From Fodinibacter sp963747405 (GTDB taxonomy: Bacteria > Actinomycetota > Actinomycetes > Actinomycetales > Dermatophilaceae): DNA of 64,000 nt. The position numbers were made by a program, and so were the translations under genes. Below, one piece after another: positions 16,443 to 23,905 of this stretch (the first letter of the stretch is position 1; each line of letters starts with the position of its first letter). The stretch covers positions 123,166 through 187,165 of the forward strand of contig CAVVFG010000014.1 in assembly GCA_963747405.1 (NCBI GenBank), given 5' to 3'. The notes under the pieces are model-generated. The model was not told where the DNA came from. It did no database searches and worked only from the letters and a program-made list of their open reading frames with translations.

Positions 16443-17657
16443 ATGCTCAGCAAGTCCTACTCGCTCCTCAACTTCCTCAACCGGTCGCACGCACCTGCGT
16501 TCCGGTACGGCGTGGGCGGCGCGGCCTATGCCGGCACGTTCGCCGTCACCGGCCGCCCCTCGATCGCGCGCCTCGTGCGCAGCCAGTTCGTGCAGGACGA
16601 GACCAAGTACGCGTTCCGGCTCGCCGGGTGGGTGCTGCGCCGGGGCTGGCCGGGCGTCGAGACGGTCACCGACGACTTCTTCGACTTCACCCTCGGGGCG
16701 AGCCCCGCCGACCTCGAGGCCCTCGAGGGATTCATCGCCGCCCGGCGCGACCACCTGCCCGAGCACCTGTGGCGCGCCGACGACCTCTTCGTGCGGGCCG
16801 CCCGCATCCACGCGCAGCTCGACGCCGGTGCACGCGACATCGAAGGGCTGCGGGTCGACTTCCGCGAGCACGCGGACGCCCTGCTCCCGCTGATCAGCAC
16901 CGCCCACGGCGGCCCGTCGGGGCCGTTGTCCGACCGCGAGGGCGACTTCTCCGTCGATGACGCCCGCACCGCCCTGGCGGACCTCGCCGCAGCCCTGCCG
17001 GTGCGCGAGTGGCGCTGGTACGTCATCTCGGGCACCTTCCTCGGCATCGTGCGCGAGGGTGGTTTCCTGGCCCACGACTACGACGTCGACGTCGGCGTGA
17101 CCTTCGATCCCGAGCACCCGGAGGTGCTCGAGCGCCTCGTGGCGGCCCTGGAGCGCTCCCCGCAGTTCGTCGTGAAGAAGCTCGACCACTACGAGGCCGT
17201 CGTCGAGACAGCGCCCTCCCGGTACGCCGTCGAGCGGTCCCCGGCACTGGTCAAGCTGATCCACGAGAACGGCATCAACGTCGACGTGTTCGTGCACCAC
17301 CTCGACGGCGATCGGCTGTGGCACGGCTCGTCGATCCATCGCTGGGAGAACACCCCCTTCGAGCTGGCCGACTACACCCTGGCCGGGGTGCCGGTGCTCG
17401 GGCCGGCCGACGCCGACCGCTACCTCACCGAGAACTACGGCGACTGGCGCACTCCGGTCACCGAGTTCAACTGCACCACCGGGACCCCCAACCTCGTGAT
17501 CAGCCGCACCTTCCGGTCCGTGGCCCTGTTCCTCACCCGGCTGGCCCACTTCGCGTACGGCGACCCCACGGAGTACGCCAAGCTGCGGGCCACCCTGGTC
17601 GCCGACGGCATGCTGCGCGACGAGGACGGCCTGCTGCGCCTCGAGCGCGACATCTGA
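16443..17657 (+). CDS. LicD-family phosphotransferase (404 aa)
   Basis: The C-terminal half is a LicD/fukutin-type nucleotidyltransferase fold: WYVISGTFLGIVREGGFLAHDYDVDVG carries the metal-binding D212, D214 and D216, followed by NGINVDVFVHHLDGD and the NYGDWRTP motif that marks the family end. LicD proteins move phosphocholine or related CDP-activated groups onto teichoic acids or surface glycans. The first ~165 residues form a helical N-terminal extension not found in minimal LicD. ATG 16443 is the start. The substrate is unknown; a TagD-like cytidylyltransferase at 34373 could provide a CDP-activated donor. Confidence 0.88.
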   Translation: MLSKSYSLLNFLNRSHAPAFRYGVGGAAYAGTFAVTGRPSIARLVRSQFVQDETKYAFRLAGWVLRRGWPGVETVTDDFFDFTLGASPADLEALEGFIAARRDHLPEHLWRADDLFVRAARIHAQLDAGARDIEGLRVDFREHADALLPLISTAHGGPSGPLSDREGDFSVDDARTALADLAAALPVREWRWYVISGTFLGIVREGGFLAHDYDVDVGVTFDPEHPEVLERLVAALERSPQFVVKKLDHYEAVVETAPSRYAVERSPALVKLIHENGINVDVFVHHLDGDRLWHGSSIHRWENTPFELADYTLAGVPVLGPADADRYLTENYGDWRTPVTEFNCTTGTPNLVISRTFRSVALFLTRLAHFAYGDPTEYAKLRATLVADGMLRDEDGLLRLERDI

Positions 17658-17690
17658 TGGCCTCTCACCGGGCGACGCGGCGGGGTGCCG

Positions 17691-17696
17691 TATCCT
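17691..17696 (+). promoter_or_regulatory. -10 box (TATCCT) of the second ABC export operon
   Basis: TATCCT lies 62 nt before the proposed TTG start at 17758, giving a leadered transcript. The same hexamer precedes the leadered genes at 19495 (19444-19449) and 55819 (55791-55796). No good -35 is visible. Confidence 0.45.
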
Positions 17697-17757
17697 CGCC
17701 ACGGCACCCTGACGGGATGCCGCCGTGCCCTGTCCGCGCCGAATCGAGGTCACCGCG

Positions 17758-18555
17758 TTGATCACCCGGATGGCTGCGGTGACACGTCGGCGCATGATCC
17801 TGTGGACGCTCGTGCAGCGCGACCTGCGAGTTCGTTACTCGCGCAGCCTGCTCGGCTACGTGTGGACGATCCTCGACCCGTTGCTGATGGCGTCGGTCTA
17901 CTTCCTGGTCTTCACCTTCATCTTCAAGGCCGGCGCTCGGGTGGCCGACCGCCCGTACTTCCTCTACCTGCTCTCCGGCCTCCTCGCCTGGCAGTGGTTC
18001 ACCGCCTCGGTCAACGACACCGCCAAGAGCCTGATCCAGGAGGCCCGGCTGGTCCGCTCGACCAACCTGCCCCGTGAGATCTGGGTCATCCGGTGCGTCG
18101 TCGCCAAGGGTGTCGAGTTCGTGCTGTCGCTGCCGGTGCTGGTCGGCTTCGTGCTCTACTACCTCGTCCGCGGCCGGGTCGACCTCGACTGGGAGCTGCT
18201 CCTGTTCCCGGTCGGGATGATTCTGCAGTTCGTGCTGCTCGTCGGGCTCGGGCTGCTCCTGGCTCCGATCACGACGCTGGCCACCGACATGCAGCGCGTC
18301 GTGCGGATCGTGCTGCGGTTCATGTTCTACCTGTCGCCGGTGCTCTACGGCACGCACGCCGTGCCCGACTCGCTGCGCGTGGTGCTCGCGTTCAACCCGC
18401 TGAACGGCATCCTGTCCCTCTACCGCGGCGGGCTGTTCGCCCGCAGCGTGTCGTGGGTCGACGTCGGGATCAGTGTCGCCGTCTCGCTGGCGCTCTTCGT
18501 CATCGGCTCCTGGACCTTCGCGAGGCTCGAGCGCACCGTCCTGAAGGAGATCTGA
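17758..18555 (+). CDS. ABC-2 type polysaccharide export permease, Wzm type (265 aa from TTG)
   Basis: The N-terminus carries QRDLRVRYSRSLLGYVWTILDPL, the Wzm/TagG coupling segment, and about six hydrophobic helices follow, with LYGTHAVPDSLR and NPLNGILSLYR near the end. The TTG at 17758 is preferred because GAGG (17746-17749) lies 8 nt upstream; alternatives in frame are ATG 17725 (276 aa) and ATG 17770. It ends four bases before the ATPase gene at 18560. This is a second complete polysaccharide ABC exporter, separate from the one at 2466-4072. It probably exports the glycan decorated by the LicD enzyme upstream (inference). Confidence 0.9.
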   Translation: MITRMAAVTRRRMILWTLVQRDLRVRYSRSLLGYVWTILDPLLMASVYFLVFTFIFKAGARVADRPYFLYLLSGLLAWQWFTASVNDTAKSLIQEARLVRSTNLPREIWVIRCVVAKGVEFVLSLPVLVGFVLYYLVRGRVDLDWELLLFPVGMILQFVLLVGLGLLLAPITTLATDMQRVVRIVLRFMFYLSPVLYGTHAVPDSLRVVLAFNPLNGILSLYRGGLFARSVSWVDVGISVAVSLALFVIGSWTFARLERTVLKEI

Positions 18556-18559
18556 GCCG

Positions 18560-19306
18560 ATGAGCGTGGTGATCAGCGCCCAGGACGTCGGGATCGAGTT
18601 CTACATCGGCCGCCGCCGCAAGATGCAGGTGCGAGACCTGCTCTTCCACGGCTCGCCGACGACCAGGACCGACACCTTCTGGGCGCTGCGCAACATCAGC
18701 TTCGACATCCGCGAGGGAGAGGCCGTCGGCCTGGTCGGGGGCAACGGCAGCGGCAAGAGCACCCTGCTGAAGATGATCGCCGGGGTGCTGCTGCCCGACG
18801 AGGGCCGGGTGGCCGTCAACGGCGGGGTGGCGCCGCTGATCGAGCTGACCGGGGGCTTCCGCGGCGAGCTCACCTGCCGCGACAACCTGCAGATCCAGGC
18901 GGCGCTGCACGGGCTCTCCAAGGACCAGATCGAGGAGCGGTTCGAGAGCATGGTCGAGTTCGCAGGTCCGCAGGTGCGCGACGCCCTCGACCGGCCCTAC
19001 CGCCACCTGTCCTCCGGGATGCAGGTGCGTCTCGGCTTCGCGGTGATCTCCTCCCTCGACGAGCCGATCTTCCTGGTCGACGAGGTGCTGGCCGTCGGGG
19101 ACAAGGCCTTTCGCGAGAAGTGCTACCAGCGGATGGAAGGGCTGCTGGCGCAGGGCCGAACGCTCTTCCTCGTCTCGCACTCGGAGAAGGACCTCAAGCG
19201 GTTCGGCTCCCGGGGCCTGTACCTGCGCCGCGGCGAGCTGGCGATGGACGGCCCGATGGACGAGGTGCTCGCGCGGTACGACCACGACCTGTCCTCGGGT
19301 GGCTGA
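18560..19306 (+). CDS. ABC transporter ATP-binding protein, Wzt/TagH type (248 aa)
   Basis: This ATPase partners the preceding permease. It has Walker A GGNGSGKST at residues 60-68, the signature LSSGM, Walker B IFLVDE and the H-loop VSHSEKD. An N-terminal segment (VRDLLFHG) before the core replaces the SLKESL segment of the paralogue at 2466-3200. As in that protein, no C-terminal carbohydrate-binding domain follows, suggesting export of a glycan without a specific recognised cap. Confidence 0.92.
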   Translation: MSVVISAQDVGIEFYIGRRRKMQVRDLLFHGSPTTRTDTFWALRNISFDIREGEAVGLVGGNGSGKSTLLKMIAGVLLPDEGRVAVNGGVAPLIELTGGFRGELTCRDNLQIQAALHGLSKDQIEERFESMVEFAGPQVRDALDRPYRHLSSGMQVRLGFAVISSLDEPIFLVDEVLAVGDKAFREKCYQRMEGLLAQGRTLFLVSHSEKDLKRFGSRGLYLRRGELAMDGPMDEVLARYDHDLSSGG

Positions 19307-19443
19307 CGTCTCCGGGTGCTTCCCGAGGCCGGCGGCGCACCGCTCCTCGGCTCGCTGGGTCAGGCTCCGCGCGGGATCTGTTGCGGCGATGCGACCGAAC
19401 CGCTGAGCCGGGCTGCCTGGTCGGTTGCGAAGGGCGCGGCGTT

Positions 19444-19449
19444 TATCCT
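19444..19449 (+). promoter_or_regulatory. -10 box (TATCCT) of the disrupted membrane protein gene
   Basis: TATCCT is followed by a GGAAGA ribosome-binding site at 19475-19480 and three overlapping ATG choices at 19488, 19495 and 19502. Confidence 0.45.
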
Positions 19450-19487
19450 TGAGGGCGACCTCCCACCCCCCATTGGAAGACCTGACG

Positions 19488-19508
19488 ATGCCGTATGCCG
19501 TATGCCGT
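19488..19508 (+). repeat. Three tandem copies of the heptamer ATGCCGT at the start codon
   Basis: ATGCCGT occurs at 19488, 19495 and 19502 without gaps, placing an ATG in each of the three reading frames. The GGAAGA box (19475-19480) is 7 nt from the first ATG. That ATG reads only MPYAVCR before a stop. The middle ATG (14 nt from the box) opens the long frame, and the third reads MPLTP then stop. Confidence 0.9.
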
Positions 19509-21118
19509 TGACGCCGTGAACGCCGACCTCGCCCCTGGCCGGGCGGCGGCAGCCACGACTCCGGACGCGCTGCGGGGGACCCCGCCCACCCGACGCGACG
19601 CCCTGTCGGCCCTCGCCGTCGCGGCCGTGGTCACCGTCATGGCGTGGTGGTGGCGCTCTCCGATGGTGCCCACCGACCCGTACCACTACGTCGCCCAGAC
19701 GCTGGAGTTCCCCAGCGACAACTGGGTCGCGCTCGGACTGTCCCGGTACGGCATCTTCCTCGCCAACATCCCGCCGGCCTTGCTGTTCAAGGACGCCCAG
19801 GCCACGTACTACTTCTGGCCGCTGCTGTCCACCGCCCTGCTTGCCGCGATGGTCTACCTGCTCGCCCGCCGCTTCTGGGGGGTCACGGCCGGGCTGGTCG
19901 CGGTGACGGTGCTGTTCAGCAACAGCCTGGTGCTGTACAACCTCACCCGCTTCTACCCCGACGTCATGGCCATCGCGCTCGTCTACGCCGCCGCCTTCTG
20001 TGCCCTCATGGCGCGTGACCGCGGCTTCTCCGGCCGATCGGGCCTGCTGTGGCTGCTCCTGACCGGCTTCTTCCTCGGCTGGAGCTTCGAGGTCCGTGAG
20101 ACGGCCATGCTCAGCTGGCCCATCGTGATGCTCCTGCTGTGGAAGCGCGGTGCCCTGCTGCGCGCGTTCGGGATCGCCGCCATCACCGTCGGGCTGTGGC
20201 TGGCCCTCGACGTCGGGATCAGCTGGTTCGTCTACGGGGACCCGCTGCTCAAGGTGCACGTGCTGCTCGGCGAGAACCCGGCGGGTGCCGGGTACGCCCC
20301 GCCCGTACGACCCGACGCGGCGTCGGAGCCGGAGCAGTACTCCCGGTGGCACTGGTTCCTCACCATCCCCCGGACCGCCCTGGAGACGCGACCCGACGGG
20401 GTGTGGGTCGTCCTGAGCGGGATCGTCGCGGCCCTGGCCGTCGTCGTCCGCAACCGGCCGTTGCGGGTGTTCTCCGCCGGCTTCATCGCCGTCTACGCCC
20501 TGAACCTGCTCGCGGGGGGCGTCCTCCTCCCGCAGCGCCCCTTCGGAGACCTCTCGAACTCCCGGTACTGGATCCAGTACTTCCCGGCCATCGCCCTGGT
20601 CCTCGGCGGCCTGACCGCGTCTGGCCATCCGCTGGCTGGTCGCCAGGCGGGCCGCCACGGGTGCGGGGTGGGGGCGATGGGCCGTGACGCTGGCCGTGGC
20701 GGGCGCTGTTTGTGCGGTTCCGGTGTGGCACGCCCAGCAGTTCCTCACGAACACCGAGGCCTTCGCGCCCAACGGTGGCGATGCCCTGGAGGAGCTGCGC
20801 GACTTCGCGGCCGGCTCGGGCTTCACGGCCGGCACCCTGTGGACGGACTCCCGAACACTGCGGCTGGTGCCGACCGTCCAACGGCCGGTCTTCGGCGGCA
20901 AGGAGCTGTGGACCGCCGAGGGACGCCTGCTCACCGAGGACTCGGTGCCGCAGCCGGGTGACGCGGTGCTGTTCTACAGCGCCCATGACCCGGACGTGTG
21001 CGTTCACTGCAACATGAACATCCAGCGGTGGCTCACGTCGCACCCGCAGGTCCCGGCGAACTGGGACCTCGTGTTCGCGACGCAGGACAAGAACATCGAG
21101 CTGTACCGCGTCCGCTGA
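19495..21118 (+). pseudogene. Frameshifted polytopic membrane protein, probably a GT-C-type glycosyltransferase
   Basis: Frame one runs from ATG 19495 through about ten hydrophobic segments (TDPYHYVAQ after the first helix, NLTRFYPDVMAIAL, GWSFEVRETAM) to FPAIALVLGGLTA near 20619. The coding sense then continues in the next frame from LAIRWLVARRAA (20621) through a final helix and a soluble C-terminus with CVHCNMN to the TGA at 21116-21118. Removing one base near T20620 restores a single protein of about 540 aa. The periplasmic loop after TM1 and the helix count resemble dolichyl-phosphate-mannose-type or RgtA/ArnT-type transferases. The break may be a real mutation, phase variation or a sequencing error. 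The start lies within the heptamer repeat. Confidence 0.75.
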
Positions 21119-21128
21119 GCAACGGCCG

Positions 21129-21494
21129 TCAGCCAGGGGGGTCCTCCGCCCCGGCGGGTGGCCGCTCGGCCTCGCTGAGGGCGATCCGTCGGGCGAGGCG
21201 GGTGTAGTTGATCTCGAGGTCGCGGAAGCGCAGGTAGGTCGTCACCGTGAAGCTGAGGAACGCCACGACGAGGGCGTAGAGCACCAGGTCGGCGCCACGA
21301 CCGACGCCCACGAGCCGCGCGACCCTGGTCCAGAGGTCGGGGAAGAGGATGGTGACGGCGGCGAACGCGGCGAAGACGACCAACCCGATCCGGCGGATGG
21401 CCTGGGCGCGGGCGCCCCGCGAGCGGAAGAGCCGGGCCACCACGAGTACGACCACGATGATGAGCACGACCTGGATGATCAGCAGCGTGTTCAT
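21129..21494 (-). CDS. DUF2304-family small membrane protein (121 aa)
   Basis: The protein has three hydrophobic segments (LLIIQVVLIIVVVLVVARLF, RIGLVVFAAFAAVTILFP and a third around VLYALVVAFLSFTVTTYLRF) followed by a charged helix with LEINYTRLARRIAL, the typical DUF2304 layout. DUF2304 proteins are usually paired with a polyprenyl-phosphate-type GT2, as here, and are thought to help anchor it at the membrane. The ATG at 21494 overlaps the GT2 stop as ATGA. The 3' end is tail to tail with the disrupted gene ending at 21118. Confidence 0.88.
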   Translation of the reverse strand: MNTLLIIQVVLIIVVVLVVARLFRSRGARAQAIRRIGLVVFAAFAAVTILFPDLWTRVARLVGVGRGADLVLYALVVAFLSFTVTTYLRFRDLEINYTRLARRIALSEAERPPAGAEDPPG

Positions 21495-22177
21495 CGGAAC
21501 ATCAGCTCCACGAGGATGTTGACGGAGTTCCAGAGCGACTGACCCTTGGACCTGGAGTAGTCGGTGTACAGGATGTGGACCGGGCTCTCGCCGTAGGACG
21601 CCTTCAGCTGGCCGATCTGGGCGACCAGCTCGGACGCGTGGGCCATCCGGTTCTGGGTGATGTCGAGCCGGTCGACCACGTCGCGACGGATCACCCGAAG
21701 CCCGTTGTGGGCATCGGTCAGCTTGGTGCCGGTCGTGAGGTTGGTGTACGCGACGGCCAGCCGCAGGACGACCTTCTTCATCCGGCTCGGGGTCGTGCGG
21801 TCGTCGAGGAACCGCGACCCGAAGATCACCTGGAGGTCCTCGGCGCGGGCCTTGTCGAGCATGTCGACGACGTCGGAGACCTGGTGCTGGCCGTCGGCGT
21901 CGAAGGTGACGACCCACCTCATCGACGGGACCGACCGGGCGAACTCGAAGCCGGTCTGCAGCGCGGCGCCCTGGCCGAGGTTGACCGGGTGGCGCACCAC
22001 GACGGCGCCGGCGGCTGCCGCGGCATCCGCGCCCCCGTCGGCGGAGCCGTCGTCGACCACGACGACGTTGCGGAAGGTCCGTCGCGCGTCCCGCACGACG
22101 TCACCGATCACGGCCGCCTCGTTGTAGAGGGGGACCACGAGCCAGACGTCGTCGTGGGAGGGGGCGCTGGTGCTCAT
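21491..22177 (-). CDS. GT2-family polyprenyl-phosphate-type glycosyltransferase (228 aa)
   Basis: This is a short GT-A enzyme with VWLVVPLYNEAAVIGDV, VVVDDGSADGG, NLGQGAALQTG, TFDADGQHQ (DxD) and the DAHNGLRVI motif typical of dolichyl-phosphate mannose synthase-like proteins. It lacks transmembrane segments, and the DUF2304 partner downstream probably supplies them. It likely transfers a sugar from a nucleotide donor to polyprenyl phosphate, giving a lipid-linked donor for the GT-C membrane enzymes here (inference). ATG 22177 is the start. Confidence 0.9.
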   Translation of the reverse strand: MSTSAPSHDDVWLVVPLYNEAAVIGDVVRDARRTFRNVVVVDDGSADGGADAAAAAGAVVVRHPVNLGQGAALQTGFEFARSVPSMRWVVTFDADGQHQVSDVVDMLDKARAEDLQVIFGSRFLDDRTTPSRMKKVVLRLAVAYTNLTTGTKLTDAHNGLRVIRRDVVDRLDITQNRMAHASELVAQIGQLKASYGESPVHILYTDYSRSKGQSLWNSVNILVELMFR

Positions 22178-22232
22178 CGCGACCAGCCTACGGGTGGGCG
22201 GCGGCGCCTACCCGACACGGCTCGGGCGCGGT

Positions 22233-23033
22233 TCACCACCCCGCCTCGCTCGCGGCGCGGGCCCAGTAGCGCAGTCCCTCGTACTTCACCCGGGCCACCG
22301 CTGCGCGGCGCCGGTTCCCGGTCGCCGCGTGCTCGGTGTGCCGCAGCACCGCGCTCGGCACGTAGCGCACCTCGAGGCCGAGGCGGGCGCACTCGCGCGC
22401 GAACCACAGCTCCTCGCCGAAGAGCGCGAACGGGTAGTCGCACGAGCCGCCGGCAGCGAAGAAGCGGGGAGTGAGCACCACGACCGACCCGTGGCCCGCG
22501 AAGACGGCGGCGCCCGGTTCGACGCCGCTGACCGTGCGCGAGCTGTGGCCCTCCTTGCGCAGCAGCAACAGGTCGGCGGCCCGGGGGAAGCGGTGCAGGG
22601 CCGCGAGCGCCCGCAGCCAGCGGGCCGACGGAGGCGCCAGCAGGTTGGGGTTCTGGTCGGCCCCGAGGCTGCCGATGACCGCGGGCGCGAGCCACCCGGC
22701 CTCCGGGAACGCCCGCACCTGCGTGAGCAGCTCGTCGACCACACCGGGGTCGGCGACCAGGTCGCAGTTGCACAGCACCACCGGCGACGTGGTGTCGACG
22801 TGGGGCAGCGCCCGTTGCAGCGCCGGCAGGTAGCCGGGGTTGTCCTCGAACGAGAGCACCCGCACCCGCCGGTCGCCGGCGAAGGCCGCGGTGGCGGCCT
22901 CGGTGTCGCCGGGCTTGTTCGCACACAGCACGACGTCGACCGGCGCCTGCGCACCGAGCGACTCGACGAGGCGGACGGCGTCGCCGACCCCGCCGTACGA
23001 CACGACCACGAAGGTCATCAGCGGTGCGCTCAC
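22233..23033 (-). CDS. GT2-family rhamnosyltransferase-like glycosyltransferase (266 aa)
   Basis: It begins FVVVSYGG and has VLCNCDLVADPGVV in place of the DxD, GAAVFAGHGSVVVLTPRFF and ALFGEELWFARECARLGLEVRYVP, a layout shared with rhamnosyltransferase-type GT2 enzymes. The GTG at 23033 overlaps the stop of the upstream GT2 gene (GTGA). The apparent long frame extending to 25175 crosses two real genes and has an Arg/Pro/Gly-rich translation, so it is not coding. Donor and acceptor are not known. Confidence 0.88.
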   Translation of the reverse strand: MSAPLMTFVVVSYGGVGDAVRLVESLGAQAPVDVVLCANKPGDTEAATAAFAGDRRVRVLSFEDNPGYLPALQRALPHVDTTSPVVLCNCDLVADPGVVDELLTQVRAFPEAGWLAPAVIGSLGADQNPNLLAPPSARWLRALAALHRFPRAADLLLLRKEGHSSRTVSGVEPGAAVFAGHGSVVVLTPRFFAAGGSCDYPFALFGEELWFARECARLGLEVRYVPSAVLRHTEHAATGNRRRAAVARVKYEGLRYWARAASEAGW

Positions 23034-23893
23034 CGGCGCTCCTCCGGGAGGCCGGGAGCTGGCCCCGGGGTGTCGTGCCCGCGGCGGAAGAGCACGGCAT
23101 ACACCCGCTTCAGCAGGGTGGGCGGGATGACCCGGAAGGCGCCGCGCACGACCATGTTGCGGGCCAGCAGCACGGTGCCGATCGTGCCGGTGTCGCGCAG
23201 CCGGCGCTGGACGTCCCACTCGTGGGGCAACATCCGCCAGCCACCGCGCCGGGCGATCATGCCGTCGCCGGCGTTGAACAGCACGAGCGGCTCGTCGAGG
23301 TTCTCGGCGCGGGCGCCCGCCGCCAGCAGGCGGGCGAACAGGTCGTAGTCCTGCATGTAGCGCAGGTCGGCGTAGCCCCCGGCATCGAGCGCGAGCTGCC
23401 GACGGAAGACCACGGTCGGGTTGTTGATCGGGTTGTTCAGCCGCATCCGGGCGGTGATCTGCTCGTGCGTGCGGGGGTTGCGGCGCACCCCGATGACGTG
23501 GTCGGGGCTGCCCTCGAACTCGAGCATGGACGACCCGACGAGGTCGAGGCCGTGCTGCTCGACGGCCTCCATCTCGCGCTCGAGGCGGTGGGGGAGCGAG
23601 ACGTCGTCGGAGTCGTGCCGGGCCACGAAGTCGCCGGTGGCCAGCTCGAGGCCGCGGGCCGAGGCCAGCCCGCTGCCGACGTTGCGGGGCAGCCGCTCGA
23701 CGCGCAGGGCGGGGTGGGCGGCAGCGGCCCGGGCCAGGGCCGCGTCGAGCGCCTCCGGCACGGGGCCGTCGACGACGGCGAGGAACTCCTCGGGCGGCCG
23801 GGTCTGGCCGGTGATGCTGGCGAGCGACCGCTCCAGCTCCTCGACCGTGGTGCCGTGGTAGACGGTCATCAGCACGGTGAGGGTGGGCGGCAC
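23030..23893 (-). CDS. GT2-family glycosyltransferase (287 aa)
   Basis: This GT-A enzyme starts LTVLMTVYHGTTVEELERSL and has ARHDSDDVSLPHRLE (DxD), INNPTVVFRRQLAL and LRYMQDYDLFARL. It is a paralogue of the enzyme encoded at 7238-8212. The GTG at 23893 is supported by a TAGGAT -10 box 6 nt upstream that overlaps the stop codon of the flippase gene. It can therefore be transcribed separately from the flippase even though the genes lie only 9 bp apart. Confidence 0.9.
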   Translation of the reverse strand: MPPTLTVLMTVYHGTTVEELERSLASITGQTRPPEEFLAVVDGPVPEALDAALARAAAAHPALRVERLPRNVGSGLASARGLELATGDFVARHDSDDVSLPHRLEREMEAVEQHGLDLVGSSMLEFEGSPDHVIGVRRNPRTHEQITARMRLNNPINNPTVVFRRQLALDAGGYADLRYMQDYDLFARLLAAGARAENLDEPLVLFNAGDGMIARRGGWRMLPHEWDVQRRLRDTGTIGTVLLARNMVVRGAFRVIPPTLLKRVYAVLFRRGHDTPGPAPGLPEERR

Positions 23894-23899
23894 CCGAGC

Positions 23900-23905
23900 A
23901 TCCTA
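23900..23905 (-). promoter_or_regulatory. -10 box (TAGGAT) inside the flippase stop codon, leaderless
   Basis: Minus-strand TAGGAT begins with the TAG stop of the flippase gene and ends 6 nt before GTG 23893. Confidence 0.55.

Noticed and set aside
20606..20625. Programmed ribosomal frameshift
   Set aside because: There is no slippery heptamer and no following stem; the needed shift is best explained by a single extra base.
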